A DNA stretch of 64,000 bases, taken from assembly GCA_017871115.1 (NCBI GenBank), contig JAFCIZ010000006.1, forward strand, positions 3,658,001-3,722,000, written 5' to 3'. Within the stretch, counting starts at the first letter, position 1. Every line of letters begins with the position of its first letter. Positions 63,633 through 64,000 of the stretch are shown here, in pieces. The stretch is from Cunninghamella blakesleeana (taxonomy: Eukaryota; Mucoromycota; Mucoromycetes; Mucorales; Cunninghamellaceae). Both the position numbers and the translations under genes were made by a program. Under the pieces are notes generated by a model that saw nothing but the letters and a program-made list of their open reading frames with translations, was not told the origin of the DNA and made no database searches.

Positions 63633-64000
63633 TTATTTATATTTTGTTTCATCAACGATATAATTTTGACCATTAAAAGTCCAATTATCGCCATCAATTT
63701 TTTTTGATTGTATTGTATGTTGTAATTCTTCCATAAAATGAAAGGTTGGTTTAGGTATTAATTGAAAAGAGTTTGATTTCACATGCTGCTGCCTTTGTTG
63801 CTGCTCTAGTAAAATGGATTTATCATTGGCTTGATCGATTTCTTGATCTAATGTTTGATGTAATCTTTCCGTTAAACGACTTTGTGGTCCTTTTTTATCC
63901 ATCCAAAAATTGGTCTCTTCTTCATCTTCTTGTTGTTGCGTTGGTAAATCTCTTTCTTTTTCATGAATCTCTGACCAAAATTTATTTTTTATACGACTTC
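63633..64000 (-). CDS. 3' end of an unknown gene (partial)
   Basis: The frame is open from the window edge (64000) through an internal Met at 63902 to a stop at 63633, giving the last 121 or so residues. The visible part is charged and Gln-rich (KNKFWSEIHEKERDLPTQQQ, EDEEETNFWMDKKGP), with a helical LTERLHQTLDQEID stretch and a C-terminus of mixed composition (DGDNWTFNGQNYIVDETKYK). The upstream continuation has balanced composition, so the true start is beyond the window. No family assigned. Confidence 0.65.
   Translation of the reverse strand, partial: SRIKNKFWSEIHEKERDLPTQQQEDEEETNFWMDKKGPQSRLTERLHQTLDQEIDQANDKSILLEQQQRQQHVKSNSFQLIPKPTFHFMEELQHTIQSKKIDGDNWTFNGQNYIVDETKYK

Overview
The window is nuclear DNA of an AT-rich filamentous fungus. 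Genes carry many short introns (GT..AG, mostly GTAAGT-like donors and TAG acceptors), intergenic DNA is full of T-runs, A-runs and TA/ATT microsatellites, and predicted proteins carry long Asn, Gln and Ser runs. An early-diverging, Mucoromycota-like fungus fits best. That is inference from base composition, from an OGT-type O-GlcNAc transferase and an ISG12/IFI6-16 family protein (both absent from bakers' yeast), and from general gene style. ERG2, MPC1 and a mitochondrial HIBCH/Ehd3 argue against the equally AT-rich anaerobic gut fungi. No tRNA, rRNA, CRISPR array or transposon was recognised.

Layout. 1-24.8 kb: a homeodomain transcription factor (+); DIS3/RRP44 exosome nuclease (-, 11 exons); an ITC1/ACF1-type chromatin remodelling subunit (+, 9 exons) divergent from DIS3; an unknown disordered protein with two hydrophobic segments (+); HIBCH/Ehd3 (+); an ISG12-like membrane protein (+); a 2.7 kb gene-poor stretch holding one possible coding relic; an unknown acidic protein (-); and the sterol isomerase ERG2 (-). 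24.8-45.5 kb: another gene-poor stretch; a 73-residue ORF; an F-box protein; Rab2; an amino acid transporter with a very long low-complexity cytosolic insert; MOB1; TRAPPC2L/Tca17; MPC1 (-) divergent from the GPI mannosyltransferase GPI10/PIGB (+); and a 46-residue secreted six-cysteine peptide (-). 45.5-64 kb: a giant OGT (-, 1839 residues); an LRR protein (-) divergent from a Ser/Asn-rich nuclear-looking protein (+); a BTB/POZ protein with a Pro/His/Gln-rich head (-) divergent from a small two-TM protein (+); an acidic/basic membrane-anchored protein (+); a possible 42-residue gene (-); a phosducin-like protein PLP2/PDCL3 (+); and the 3' end of an unknown gene (-) running off the window.

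This is ordinary housekeeping gene space rather than a single functional cluster. Nearest themes are membrane traffic (Rab2, TRAPPC2L), lipid and GPI metabolism (ERG2, GPI10), mitochondria (MPC1, Ehd3) and chromatin or RNA (DIS3, ITC1, homeodomain). The most unusual observations are a 4-nt microexon needed to rebuild the conserved core of MPC1, an 11-nt microexon in the Rab2 P-loop, the giant OGT, the fungal ISG12 homologue, a secreted peptide with knottin-like cysteine spacing, and a pair of GC-rich 9-mers exactly 21 bp apart upstream of ERG2.

All exon joins were worked out by hand from splice signals, frame continuity and recalled family conservation. None has been tested against transcripts.
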